From: Ophioderma brevispina | Lineage: Eukaryota > Echinodermata > Ophiuroidea > Amphilepidida > Ophiodermatidae | DNA length: 64,000 nucleotides | NCBI GenBank assembly: GCA_023653785.1 | Contig: JAMKCH010078655.1 | Span: forward strand, 1 to 64,000 | Direction: 5' to 3' | In this document: one piece after another, positions 24,499-34,960 of the stretch | Layout: every line of letters begins with the position of its first letter | How positions within the stretch are numbered: the first letter of the stretch is position 1 | The notes under the pieces: generated by a model | Told to the model about the DNA's origin: nothing | The model's input: only the letters and a program-made list of their open reading frames with translations | Databases searched by the model: none | Program-made: the position numbers and the translations under genes

Positions 24499-24994
24499 TG
24501 CATATATGTCCTTTGAAAAATAAACCACAATTACCAAATTTTATAATTAATGGCAAAGAAATTTTAGATATGTAAGTTCATTAATCTCTAAAACTTCAAT
24601 CGCCGATATCTCGAAATGTGACTTTTGGTCGATTGGCCTGTTTGGAAGATTTGTGACGTCATGCTGCATTTAGCAGCGACCTCATTTATCACTCTTGCAT
24701 AGCTTAATGTATATACTTCAGTTGTCACTTGCCATGTTAATATAATTACAATTTAATTACACTTTCTCTTTCTTGGCTAATTTTGTATATAGTGCCAGTG
24801 ATTGTTAATTTTGCTTTTGTGTTGAATGAATTTGTTTGATTGATGATTGAGGTACACTGACGATGTCAACTAGTGGACATTTACGGGTCATGATAGTTTG
24901 ACTCTGTTGTCATGATATTGAGAAATTCAAATTTTAACACGCTTGCTATGATTTTTATCACGGAAGCGTCTGTTGATGACGAAGTGTACTCGCT
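24499..24994. other. Presumed promoter/5' UTR region of the four-TM gene
   Basis: AT-rich spacer between the LINE fragment and the start codon at 24995. No TATA box or other element can be identified with confidence; any 5' non-coding exon is unknown. Confidence 0.25.
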
Positions 24995-25243
24995 ATGGCT
25001 TCTACGAACCCCTCGAATAAGGCAAGTGACACTTTTGAGCCGACTGTACCGACTCAAGCAGTTTACCTGATGCCGATGCAACAGGGTGGAAAACCCCGTA
25101 TCATCAGACCGGTGCCTGGAATACTGTGCCTCTCTATTACAACACTTATTCTGGCCAGTGTGCTTGTGATTCTTGGTATCATTGCTATTGTAGTCAAAGC
25201 TCGATATTCGTACCTTGGCAACCCAATATGGACGGGAATTTTG
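24995..25243 (+). CDS. Exon 1 of MS4A-like gene: N-terminus and TM1
   Basis: Eighty-three codons from ATG to a GTGAGT donor. Residues 1-44 are hydrophilic, rich in Ser, Thr and Pro, with KPRIIRPVPG just before the membrane. Residues about 45-67 (starting CLSITTLILAS) form a strongly hydrophobic TM1. A short connector with KARYSYLGNPIWTGIL leads to the splice site, matching the tight TM1-TM2 turn seen in MS4A proteins. The ATG at 24995 is the first in-frame start and lies just after GTGTACTCGCT. The open frame runs on into the intron to 25294, but the donor match and the homologous continuation in exon 2 favour splicing at 25243. There are no frameshifts, unlike the neighbouring transposon relics. 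Confidence 0.65.
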
Positions 25244-26405
25244 GTGAGTAGAAATGTCAAATTAACCAATCTGTTGCCTAAGCAAATGACCTAAAAGATG
25301 CATTCTATTTTGACCCATAGGCTGTAATTAACGCGTAATCGTTACTACACACGTGGTTTGCATTTTGAAATGATTTTGTTTGAAGTAACTACTACTACTA
25401 CTCTTATCATCATTATAGCTCCTTAATTATCGAGTAAGTCATAACCAACCTCTCAGAGATTGTTTTTGAGATATATGATAAAATTTTATAGTTTATTATT
25501 TTTAAAAAGAAGAAAAAAATTGGAGTAATTCTTGTACTTGTACGATAAACCAGGGAACAACAATCAATGGGAATTGACTGTGGCTGTCTGCCGATTCCCG
25601 TAATCAGATTTTCACGTTCATTCATCACACTCCGTTTGGAGCTTCCGCGGTTGTGAATATTATCATTGCTTCGACAGCTAAGGGACATAACAACAGCCCC
25701 ATAATGCAATGGGCACACAGCAACCAGCTATGCTACGCATAATGACTATGCTTTGGATAATGAGGTATGCTATAGCAGCAGATACCAATTATGCAAATAA
25801 GCTTGACGCAATCGTCCAATGGCGGTGCCCTGAGGTGTCACCAATTTGCTGAGTCACTGTCAGAGGCCTGGATAAACGTTCAAAAATCCCAGTCCCATAA
25901 TATACTGTCACGATGATAAAATACTTGCACGAAGAATACTATTTGCCAACATCTTGTCAATCGCGAATATCACACATTAATTGTAATGTATCCGAGAAGT
26001 CTGGATTTTTAAACACGCCTTTTCAGGCCAAATCAGCAGTCTATTTGGATTGGTTTTGGTGAGTTGCAATATTGAAAGAAGCGTGGCCATCATCGATGGT
26101 CTGAACGGTGTTTTCATCGCCACCATTACATACAGCAATCAGGGATTTCTCGATTCTATATAATGACAAAATCCCTCCTTTGATGACAAATACGCAGATT
26201 TGAGCATCACCGTTCACAGGTATAGTTTACTAGACAATTAGCCAACACAACTGTGCATAAGTCTCACAAATGTGAAAATTGTTGGTGCTCTTCAAAACAA
26301 TGTGCTATTGCTTTAACATACTCAATCACTAAATCGTGATAGCTTTTTATGTCTGTAATGCTTTACCACGTCATATCGCACCACCTATGTCATATTCCGT
26401 TTCAG
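25244..26405. other. Intron 1 of MS4A-like gene
   Basis: Starts GTGAGT and ends in a pyrimidine-containing TTCCGTTTCAG. It contains a second exon-like segment at about 26028-26059 (AG and GT borders) whose frame does not fit exon 1. No clear transposon was recognised. Confidence 0.5.
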
Positions 26406-26468
26406 TTTCTTTTGGCGACGGGAATATTGGGGATTTTTGTGCACAAGAAGCGGACCAATTTCTGTCTT
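26406..26468 (+). CDS. Exon 2 of MS4A-like gene: TM2
   Basis: Sixty-three bases encoding 21 residues, phase 0 at both ends, bordered by TTTCAG and GTAAGT. The product begins FLLATGILGIFVHKKR and ends NFCL. Joined to exon 1 it gives an uninterrupted hydrophobic segment with the IW.GI..L..G.L pattern typical of the TM1-TM2 hairpin of MS4A proteins; the basic HKKR marks the cytosolic end of TM2. A short separate exon for TM2 is also usual in that family. I found it by inspecting splice borders; it is too short for an ORF search. Confidence 0.6.
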
Positions 26469-28504
26469 GTAAGTTGACACAGACATTGTTTCTAGGCATT
26501 TAACCTAATAAACCGTGTATATTGCAGAAAGAAGTGCCTTGTGGCTCTTGTGCCTCATTCAGTAGTAATTTATGAATGAAAATGGTGATGACAACAATAT
26601 TTTAATGAATACAAATGTTATCATTTTATTTCCATATCAAGGCAAATAACTTTTAAGAAGCAAATAACTAGCTAAGATGGTGTAACTACAAGTGATTTTC
26701 TCGCTGAGTGGTTTGAGTACTGTACAATAAAATAATTCCATCTAATTAGTGGAGTGCCGTGTTTTAACGCTAATTTTTTTGTCCAAAATTATCAGTTGCG
26801 CATAATTTGATGTAAAAACTTCAAATTGGCCATGGCGTTTTTATGCTAATTAATATAAATAAGCATTTTGGTGGCGCTATTCAAAGCTTTTGAATAGCGC
26901 AGCTCGCAGTGCAATACTGCAATACAGCCAATCAAAATCGTCACTGTAGTTTGCAACACAATGCTGTAAAGTTAAAATGATTTTAACATAACAGGGAAGT
27001 AGACGTATGAATGCTCCTTTAGACTCCCTACTCGGAGAGTGGAAAGAGCCAAGTCAAGCACTCAGTAGTGTGGTACCCTTACTTGGTTAATTCACTGATG
27101 CAATGTACTTTAAGCCTGTCTTACCGTGGGGTTACCAAACTTCTAGGTGATCATTCTATCATCCTTTCTGGTCATTTTAGCGAAAACAAACGTGAAGGTA
27201 GCAAGGGTAGGGCGTGGTTGTCACCCAAGGATATTTATATATGGTACATTTTTGAAATATTATGCACAGTATGGGCCAAGTGTGATTTTTTTATGTTGCG
27301 ATTGGATTTCATGAAGGAAGGAAGATCTATGTTACTTGCATGCACTTTATGTTTTTATAAATGTAATTCATACGGATTTTTTTTTAAACCTCGACTAAGA
27401 TTTTTATTCCATGGGGTATCAAAACACGGTGCAAAGGGTAACGTACGTTTCATGTAATAGTAATGTAGGTTTCTTTTGATTTTATGGATAATTATGTCTC
27501 CATGCTAGCCCTCACATGCGGCTCTAGACTAATAAACTGAAACTGTTTTGAAGAGTCACATTGTCTACAATCAATGTGTTGTGCCCAGTTTCGCAGTGCC
27601 TAAGGTATTGAATTTTATAGTATAATAGTAACACAAAGTTTCATTAGCAAAGATATCAGTGGCTATAAAAAGTGTATATAGTTCATGATTTATCAGGAAA
27701 GGTTGGCACTTGTTTTAGCATTATTAACACTATCTTATCTATGTAGCAAATAAACCGAAGATAGCTATTGATAAATATATTTACAGCTAAAGACTTTTAA
27801 ATAATGGCAAAGTAGGATACATTAAGAACATGACAGTTACGCTCCAAATTCGGGTTAGTTTTATATATATTTACGGGGGATTGCTGTATATTTTATAACC
27901 AATAACCTAGAGAAAATTCAAATCAAACCTGTTGACACTAAGTAAGCACAGGAAATTCCCGAGGAGACATTAAATACAGAAAACATCATTAACATAAGGA
28001 AAATAAAGATTTTAAAAACGATTTTATAGCGCTCCATATCTCACATAAATATAACATATTTTGAGTGACATGAACACCATATGGGGCTTCATCCTTCAAT
28101 GCATGATACCATACAACTGAAACAGGTAGCAAACAGATACAGTGTCTCCACAGAATCAAGTGGACGTCAAATAACTTTCATTTACTCCATTTGCAACTAC
28201 ACAAAGTGAATGGCATTCTTGCAAAAGTTTTGTAAAACAAAATCATGTGAGACTACGTACGAAAAATTTGGGGTAATAAATGTGAATGTTTTGGCTTTCC
28301 ATTGACACCATTCGCAATTAATTTTTAGAAACTATTTTTTTTTTCGATTTGTCAATTCCTAGTTTTGCCGATTTAGTGTGTTTGACCCTAAAACTTCACA
28401 TTTAGATTCAGGTAAATTGTTAACCCTCGTCAAGCTTTTTTGTAACACGGTTAACTAAGGAGTGGGGTAGTTTCCACCCCCTCTCGGGATTCGGGAATTA
28501 GTTA

Positions 28505-29455
28505 TAAACCACGCGATGCTTATGATTTTCATACCAGTGGATACCTCTTTCCAATGATACAAAAAAGTACAAACATACCTAGTATGGCATCACAATGATG
28601 TCATAAAGCCTGCGAGTCGGCAAAATTGACATTTTTCACAGGAAATAGGCGAAAATCCAATTTTGCGCTAAAAAGGTATAAGAAGTTGGATTTCCATGCG
28701 GTTTTCAATTCAGTGATGGCAATTGACTAGTTGTACATAAACGTAGAGTTTTAGAGCAAAAAAATTACTATAAATTGTTTAGGGGTGGTACCCCCACACT
28801 TCGACTTTCGACTATCTTCACATTTATCCATAAAATAACCTGACTATGAGAAAATTTAAAGCGGCACTGGCACATTTTCACAAAATATGAAATTTCTTCA
28901 ATTTGCTCTCAAATTATAGTCTAGGCCATTAGAAGAATAGAGATACATTTTACACATAAAAATAACATACTCAAAAACTGATAGGGACATTAATAAGAGG
29001 TTTAAGACATGCATGTAATTTGTAGGCTAATTTTTAAGTTTTCCAAAACTTTAATCAACAAATGTGTATATTACATGATTATCATAGACTCGCACTCATT
29101 GATATTAAAACCACAAAGGTCACAGACCGGTCAAACAGGGTGCATGCCATGGGAAACATACACATACGGCGTGCGTTTTCTTATGTTAAACGCCATTTCC
29201 GTCGTCTGCTGAATAATGTCACCGGCGACATTAATTATGAAATCGTTCTGTTCACCCATAAGGACGGGGATTTGGTCTTAATCATTTCAGGTGAGGGCAT
29301 AGATGTTAATAAAAGCTTTTACACCATACAAACAAAAATATCGATTTTTAAAAATCTTGAGGGGCACTATTTTTCAAATGTGCCAGTGTCTCTTTAACTG
29401 GAAGATTTTTTACGAAATCTTTTTGCATTTTAGCGCACCGGAGGAAGTTCACTAG
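28505..29455 (+). repeat. Dispersed repeat A, copy 2 (interrupted)
   Basis: Matches 1390-1850 on both sides of the inserted element at 28860-29393. Shared landmarks include TAGTATGGCATCACA, CAAGTGATGG-like blocks, GGAAGATTTTTTACGAAA and CACCGGAGGAA. Copies differ considerably. Confidence 0.6.
28860..29393. mobile_element. TTAA-flanked non-autonomous DNA element A (534 bp)
   Basis: Ends AGCGGCACTGGCACATTT and the complement of AGAGACACTGGCACATTT form inverted repeats, flanked on both sides by TTAA (28856-28859 and 29394-29397). TTAA duplications are made by Kolobok and piggyBac transposases; the AG-starting ends favour Kolobok. The 111-codon frame inside (29062-29397) has no transposase motif. 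It sits within dispersed repeat A. Confidence 0.8.
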
Positions 29456-29589
29456 TTCAAATGCTAGATGAGATCCTCTAAGCTTGGTTCAGATGAATGG
29501 GGTGTTCTTCCAAATATGGTAATTCTGGAATGAAATGAATGGACTGTTCTTCCAAATGTGTAATTTCTAAAACCTTAATACAAAGACCA

Positions 29590-29800
29590 GAAAAGGTCAT
29601 AGGTGCACCATGGGATCTCTCTTATATTGACGAGGTCAAAGGTCTGTACCAAGGTCAAAGGTCATGTGAGGTCAAGTTGAAAAATAGGCTAAAATGTAAA
29701 ATTGACTTAGATTGAAAATTTGAAGTTCAAACTTGAGCTATAGGTTGATGAGGTCAAAGGTCAAGTTGTAAGATAGGCTGGGCGGCCCAGAGCTTATATT
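29590..29800 (+). repeat. AGGTCA-rich repeat with terminal hairpin
   Basis: Several GAGGTCAAAGGTC and AAGGTCAAAGGTCA units are followed by GGCGGCCCAGAGC and a short hairpin with stem TATATTC / GAATATA at about 29797-29814. It looks like a piece of an interspersed repeat. AGGTCA doublets would also bind nuclear receptors, but the repeat origin is the simpler reading. Confidence 0.4.
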
Positions 29801-30245
29801 CTTTGAATATAGCGAGCGTCCCCCTTTAGTCTTCAAGAGGGGCAGCCCCCCCCCCCCGCCCTAAGAACTACATATGAAAAGACTACTACATGTTAATGAA
29901 AACTCCCAGCATCTCTGTAACAAATACTCTTATGCACAATCATTTTAATCGTCGTATGAACGTTTTTAATGTAAAATCCTGTAGAACGAAGTAGAAGTGG
30001 TTCAATTATATAAATTGTGCAACACGTATTAAGATTAATTATGTGAAGAATAAAGGGACGTTCTGAATAGCCATTGCCTCGTTCTCTCGCTTTCCTCCCT
30101 TCCACATCTCTCTCCTCCCCCCCCCCCCCCATTCTTTCAAAATGGGCGCCATATTGGAAAGTCCACGTCGATATCATATTTGTAGGTTTGAGTCATAATT
30201 TTAACCTATTTTGTAAATTACAATTAATATTGCGTTTTCCCTTAG

Positions 30246-30396
30246 AATATTGCTTTTTTTGGTGATGACAATTATATCGGCGGTTGCTGTCTTTCAACTC
30301 TTTTGGTACATACTAGTCGCTTCCACCAAAGAGATTTGGAATTGTCATCCTGAACCAGACTACTCGTATCACTATAACGATTGCCACGTTCCTCGT
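30246..30396 (+). CDS. Exon 3 of MS4A-like gene: TM3 and extracellular loop
   Basis: Bordered by TTTTCCCTTAG and GTAAGA. The first base completes a codon begun in an unfound upstream exon; 50 codons follow. The product starts ILLFLVMTIISAVAVFQLFW, a clear membrane segment (TM3), then a polar loop containing NCHPEPDYSYHYNDCHVPR. The two cysteines, 15 residues apart (NC and DC), could form a disulfide in the large extracellular loop, as known for CD20. It ends in phase 0. Confidence 0.6.
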
Positions 30397-30654
30397 GTAA
30401 GATTCTATATTATAATATAATGTTGTACTTTGTTATTGTAAAACCATTACAAATATTTGAGACACTTACTTTGTACTCATAAGTAGTTTGTGACAAGCTG
30501 GTGATACTTTATAAATGTAATTCATGATTGCTCACCATAATTAGGCCTAGTGGTGAATTTCCCAAATTCACCATACTAATTGAGAATTTATAATGAGAAT
30601 GCAACAGGATCTCGATTCCATGTTACAGATACAAAATGCAGACCGGTCACTATT

Positions 30655-31002
30655 TTAAGCCCCATCAAAACCACTATACGCAATTCCTTTTCTTCTGTTG
30701 AATTCCCAATTTTGTTTCAATTCTAATTCGTTTATAATTTCAAGTTCTTTCAACTTGATTGCATCACCAGTGTGTGTCATGTTCCTGAACTCCTCTTTTA
30801 TATCTAAATAATATTCATACCAAACATCTTCCTGGACTAAAGTTTCAATTAAAACATGTTTGACTACTTGTTTACGCGGAGCATGCTTTGCCTCAAGATT
30901 ATGTTTGGTTAATTTCATCAAAGCAGGCTTTCTAAACTCGTCCATTTTCCCCAAGCTTATTTGTTCAATGAACTCTTCAAACATGTCAAAATTAAACTCC
31001 AT
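30655..31002 (-). CDS. Gag-like N-terminal ORF of a retroelement (115 codons)
   Basis: A clean frame of 115 codons on the strand opposite the host gene, inside its intron. The protein starts MEFNFDMFEEFIEQISLGKM and continues with a helical, charged domain containing KLTKHNLEA and RKQVVKHVLIETLVQEDV, ending in a coiled-coil-like ELEIINELELK. The pattern of a short acidic start followed by a SAP-like helix-turn-helix is common at the N-terminus of Gag-like proteins of invertebrate retroelements; that is recollection of a family pattern, not a search result. No protease or RT follows downstream on the minus strand, so it is a solitary fragment or a domesticated ORF. Its lack of frameshifts makes it unlike other transposon relics here. 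Confidence 0.4.
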   Translation of the reverse strand: MEFNFDMFEEFIEQISLGKMDEFRKPALMKLTKHNLEAKHAPRKQVVKHVLIETLVQEDVWYEYYLDIKEEFRNMTHTGDAIKLKELEIINELELKQNWEFNRRKGIAYSGFDGA

Positions 31003-31090
31003 TTTGATTATTTATGGAGCTCACTCTACAAATACAATGTACAGGGTGTCCACAAAAATGGTGCAATGGTACGTAATAAATTAAATGATA

Positions 31091-32731
31091 CATTATGGAA
31101 TGCCAGAGCGGACATAAATACGAGTTTGCACGCTCTACAGGTCAAACTCCACGTTCTATTGGTCGAACTCCACGCTCTATATGTCAAACTTCACGCTCTA
31201 TCGGTCAAACTTCACGTCACGTCGATGTAAAAATCTGACGACGATCTATACTTCACGCTCTATAGGTCAAACTTCACGTCACTTGTATCCAATATTGTCG
31301 GTTAGTTGGCTACTATGTAATATCATGACCATGTGACCGTTAATAGTTACCCTGATGTATCAATTTTTAAATTTTTTTCCATGCCAATTTGAGTACACCA
31401 TCATCTCATGGTTTCTTTCTTTTTTGGTGTACTAATAGATACTCATGAGAAACAATATTCCTGAAAATTTGAGCTCTGTACCTCTTTATGCGGGAAATTC
31501 AAGATTTTGACAGCTAGTTTTAAAAGCTAGTGCAACCCCTGGCTAGGATCACGAAATACACCTTTAAGACCCTACTTTCAGAGACAAATTCAGTTCCCAA
31601 GCCCCCAAGTTCGTAAATCGGGGCTGCATATCCCACCTAAAAAACGTTAACTGCCCGCCCCTGGGCAAACACTTACATGTCATCTTGTTCTGCGAGTACA
31701 TGCACATGAAAATATGTGCGTCATGCTTATGTTATATCAGTGTTACATTTCCCCATTGTTCACATAGCCAGTGTGATCAGACCTACGCTAGCGATTGTCA
31801 CTAACCTACAAATAGAGGGCTCCCTTCAAATTTAAAACGTATGCAAATTATGAAAAACCCCAGCATTTAAAACCCCAGAACCCCTACCCTTCACAAACCT
31901 TGATACATAATCTATCACATATTGGTGACTAAAGTTCATGAAACCTAAGCACTTTTTTTGTAAAATGGCCCTTCGTGGAGAAAAATCAAGCCCTTGTCAT
32001 GAATAGGGCTAGGGCATGCACATTGTACAGTGCCGTGCACATTTTCAGTGTAATTTCACTGAAATTCATGACTTGTTTTTTGTCCATACAAAATCCTAAT
32101 TGTTATCCTAGGATAGACACGTGTTCTGTTCAATTGAATGAAGATTATTTTTTTGCATGTGTGACCAACCCTATCTAGTCTAGGCCCTAGTTAGAGCCTA
32201 GCCATAGGTCCTAGGGCTATGTTATATACATTAATACTTTGCATATATCTCATATTTATGATTTACACACAGCAGAAAAAAATACCTAAATACACTCTGT
32301 AACTCTCTCTCGAGCCAGTGCTCTAACTAAATCCAAGAGAGAAGAGGCAGATTCGTAAACATTGCTGCTCTCCGTCTTGCCGCCACTTTAAATGGTATTT
32401 CTTATATACAGCTAGTCGCCAAACATTGCAAAATAGATCGGCGTCATATTTTGTACATCGACGTGATGTGAAGTTTGTCGTCAGATTTGTACATCGACGT
32501 GACGTGAAGTTTGACCTATAGAGCGTGAAGTTTGACCGATAGAGCGTGAAGTATAGATCGTCGTCAGATTTGTACATCGACGTGATGTGAAGTTTGTCCA
32601 ATAAAACGTGAAGTTTGACCAATAGAACGTGAAGTTTGACATATAGAACGTGAAGTTGACCAATAGAGCGTGAAGTTCGACCTATAGAGCGTGCAAACTC
32701 GTATTTATGTCCGCTCTGGCATTCCATAATG
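31091..32731. mobile_element. Foldback-type element with 21-bp repeats in its arms (1641 bp)
   Basis: The outer ends are perfectly complementary for more than 40 bases: CATTATGGAATGCCAGAG at the left and CTCTGGCATTCCATAATG at the right. Each arm continues into tandem units of about 21 bp resembling GTCAAACTTCACGCTCTAT (left, about 31130-31280; right, complementary, about 32455-32690). Frames across the arms give heptad-like peptides (for example VKLHALS) that are repeat artefacts. The core (about 31320-32400) has no transposase. Tandem subrepeats in long inverted arms are typical of foldback (FB/Galileo-like) elements. A TA on each side of TGGAATGCC could be the target duplication. It lies in the intron between exons 3 and 4. 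Confidence 0.75.
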
Positions 32732-33353
32732 AGTGCTTAGTAAAACACGGGATAGGAATTTTGAGGTATTCCTTCAATAGATCCATTTCTTTTCCTTTGG
32801 AAAATGGAAAGAAGATGTACTCTGAAGTCAAATGTATTCATGTTGCGTTATGCATTTCAAATGATTAAAGGCAGAAATCGGACCAGGTTGATTTTTCCCT
32901 CGCATATTTGATGAAGCATATCTTTAGTTCTACGCATCGGAATGGAATAAAATAAACGGCAAATGAAAGCTGATTTTATTGGCTTTAAAGGAGTATCAAA
33001 CAAATACCAATGCATATTTTTCGTTTCAATAAATTGCCATTGTCTTAAGTGTTAACATTTTGGGTTGCCCCCCCCCCCCCTTCATCACGTTGGGATCACC
33101 CTGTATCTTTCCTATACCCCGGTGGATGTTTGTTTTTGCATGAAAAGGAGCATAAAATGTCAAATGACAATTACATAATTTTACACCAAAAGGGATGTTA
33201 GCAAGGCGGAAAAAACCGAAAGAGGGTACCAACACCCTCCATTCAGTAGACGAGGGTTAATTGTTTTGTGGGAGACATTTTCTTTTAAATGCATTGATAT
33301 CCAATTATAATGATACGCCAGAAAAAATGTTTTGGAATCTTTTTGACTTTCAG
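32732..33353. other. Intron sequence before exon 4
   Basis: AT-rich, with a 13-C run at 33068. No gene is seen; the last bases form the acceptor TTTTGACTTTCAG. Confidence 0.5.
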
Positions 33354-33506
33354 GGGGTACGTATCGTAGTTGATGTTGCTATTGTCGTTTGTGCACTGGC
33401 ATTATTAGTACTGTGTATAATCGCCACTATCATGACATGTTATGGTACTTTCACTTACTGCTTCAACTGTTGCCGCAATTGCTGTAATGATAACCCCACT
33501 CAAATG
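33354..33506 (+). CDS. Exon 4 of MS4A-like gene: TM4 and cysteine cluster
   Basis: Fifty-one codons in phase 0 at both ends, bordered by GACTTTCAG and GTAAGT. The product begins GVRIVVDVAIVVCALALLVL, a long hydrophobic TM4, followed by TCYGTFTYCFNCCRNCCND. The six cysteines after the membrane segment lie at the cytosolic face and would be candidates for palmitoylation. Phase and topology follow on directly from exon 3. Open frame extends upstream into the intron, but the acceptor position keeps the frame of exon 3. Confidence 0.65.
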
Positions 33507-33593
33507 GTAAGTTTATTAACACGATGTAAAGACATATTCTGCGCAGTTTTAGGTATTTCAATTAGTAAATGTCGACATTCTTCTACATAAGAG

Positions 33594-33910
33594 GGCACAT
33601 GTGGTCCAGTTGATAAAGCGCCTGACCCACATGCCCGACCACATGCCAAAGGTTGCGAGTTCGATCCCCGCTGTGACCAATGTGTTTCGCTCTTGAGTAA
33701 GGCGCTTTACCTCAATTATTCCTCTCTACCCAGGTGTATAAATGGGTTGGGAAGATAACAGACTCGCTGTAGAAGAGATGTAGCGATCCCCGCCACTGCA
33801 GCAAAATTATTTGGTGGAGTCTGGCCCAATCGCTTCGAAAGAGAGATGGGCACTCCGTTTCTGTATACACAGGTTTGTCCCCTTTACCTTCTTCCACACA
33901 AGGAAAAGTG
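33594..33910 (+). mobile_element. tRNA-derived SINE
   Basis: The head resembles a tRNA gene: GTGGTCCAGTTGATAAAGC (box A-like) and GGTTGCGAGTTCGATCCCC (box B). It is followed by a body containing AAGGCGCTTTACCTCAATT and CCCAGGTGTATAAATGGG, a central block that I recall from many SINEs of marine invertebrates. The tail is unclear beyond about 33910. It lies in the intron after exon 4, + strand. The minus-strand frame 33712-33915 is a shadow. Confidence 0.75.
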
Positions 33911-34156
33911 ACCAATAAGAATCACATTGCTATATTACTGATATTTTGAAACGTACAGTGTGAGTAAAAAACCAAAACTCAAATTCATAGGAAGATACTT
34001 AGGGGTTTAAGAACTTGTAGAGAAACTGTTATGTAACGTAATTAAATTATGGGAATAAATGATTGAAATTTATAGTGGGCGTTCAAAAGATATGCATAGC
34101 CTGATTGTGTATAATCTATACACTAATTTTATTTCAACGATATTCATAAATTTTAG

Positions 34157-34217
34157 GTGCAGTATTCTCCGAACACAGGAATACTAATGGCACCAGTTAA
34201 CGGCCAAACTATGCAGG
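34157..34217 (+). CDS. Exon 5 of MS4A-like gene: start of C-terminal tail
   Basis: Sixty-one bases bordered by AAATTTTAG and GTAAGT; phase 0 at the start, phase 1 at the end. It encodes VQYSPNTGILMAPVNGQTMQ, a polar stretch with YSP and small residues, plausible for a cytoplasmic tail. The final exon, which should start with two bases of a codon, was not found. This exon is supported only by splice borders, phase and proximity, so it is the least secure of the five. Confidence 0.45.
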
Positions 34218-34224
34218 GTAAGTT

Positions 34225-34960
34225 AAATTGATAGTTTTCGCACTTGTATTCGCTACAGAAATAAAAGTAACTCGAAACTTTCCGACGGTGTCTTCCTTTC
34301 CAGAATTATCAATTCCACAGTATCCATTAATGTCCCCTCCAATCCACGGCTTCTCACTGACTGGTATCTCTCTCGTTCACATTCAATTCCTCCCAGAACT
34401 TGGTCTTTTCATCCTCATCTCAGCCTTTCAGCAGAGAACAGACACTCATGATGTTGACAAATTCTCCATTGAGGTCCAACTTCATCCATATAAAAATCCT
34501 ATCTGTTTTTCTCTTCACAGCCAGCACACATTTCTTCAGCTCCTCATTTAAGATGACCACTACTCCGTTTCGTCTCCCACCTACACCTATGCAAAACAAC
34601 TTGAATCCATCTCCTAACTTCTTTACCCTTTTGCCCTTCCACTTACTATTTCTTGGACACACATGATCTTAATTTTCCCCCTCTCCATGAAATCCACGAG
34701 TGACCAACGTGATGATATACTATGCAGCCGGTCATGCTCCACACATTTAATGTACACAGTCTGAAGGTTGTCTTCTTTCTCTTCACTCGCCTCCTCCCTC
34801 TTTGAGCTATCTCTTTAACCGTATCTGCTATTGGTACGGTAGCCGTCGGCCATTTCTTGCAAGTGTACGGCGCGGCGGTGTCCTTTCGCTTCTCTTCGGA
34901 GAATCAAGATCTTGACTCCTATCTGCCATCTATACATAAATTTGAAGCAAAGGTTTTACA
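34225..34960 (-). pseudogene. Non-LTR retrotransposon endonuclease fragment (RTE-like)
   Basis: On the minus strand a broken frame reads, from right to left, ERGKIKIMC near 34675, then KWKGKRVKKLGDGFKLF and GRRNGVVVILNEELKKCVL in the 34420-34662 frame, then FWEELNVNERD near 34380, and a GGDxNG-like block near 34315. These match the APE-type endonuclease that opens ORF2 of RTE-like LINEs, which cuts target DNA before reverse transcription. The metal-binding Glu region (CVQET in the family) is altered to CPRNS. No RT follows. The + strand frames 34228-34551 and 34400-34666 are shadows. Confidence 0.75.

Larger units (their letters stand above)
26469..30245. other. Intron(s) between TM2 and TM3 exons; missing exon lies here
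   Basis: Holds dispersed repeat A copy 2 with its TTAA element (28505-29455), a GGTCAAAGGTCA-rich segment at about 29590-29780, C runs of 12 (29846) and 14 (30117), and an unrecognised 129-codon open frame at 27068-27457. The reading phase requires at least one further coding exon of length 2 mod 3 here, which I could not locate with confidence. Confidence 0.5.
24995..34217 (+). other. MS4A/CD20-like four-transmembrane protein gene, partial
   Basis: Span of five exons whose conceptual products together resemble MS4A (membrane-spanning 4-domain subfamily A) proteins: a cytoplasmic proline-rich N-terminus, TM1, a very short loop containing GNPIW.GI, TM2, TM3, an extracellular loop with two cysteines, and TM4 followed by a cysteine cluster. 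Known family members are plasma-membrane or endosomal proteins that associate with signalling receptors or act as channel components; the role here cannot be deduced. All donors and acceptors used are GT-AG. Phases fit between exons 1-2 (0), 3-4 (0) and 4-5 (0). Between exon 2 (ends phase 0) and exon 3 (starts with the third base of a codon) at least one exon with length 2 mod 3 is missing. The C-terminal exon after 34217 was also not found. Claudin-like or other tetraspan families remain possible. Confidence 0.6.

Noticed and set aside
26028..26160. Exon-like segment with AG and GT borders and an open frame reading ISSLFGLVLVSCNIERSVAII
   Set aside because: Its phase does not fit exon 1, and the segment at 26406-26468 continues the TM hairpin in the right frame; no family motif supports this one.
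27068..27457. 129-codon open frame in the intron between TM2 and TM3
   Set aside because: Looked for the missing exon here; composition is not membrane-like in a way that continues TM2 or precedes TM3, and no domain is recognised.
32323..32727. 134-codon minus-strand frame with heptad repeats
   Set aside because: Arises from 21-bp tandem units in the right arm of the foldback element.
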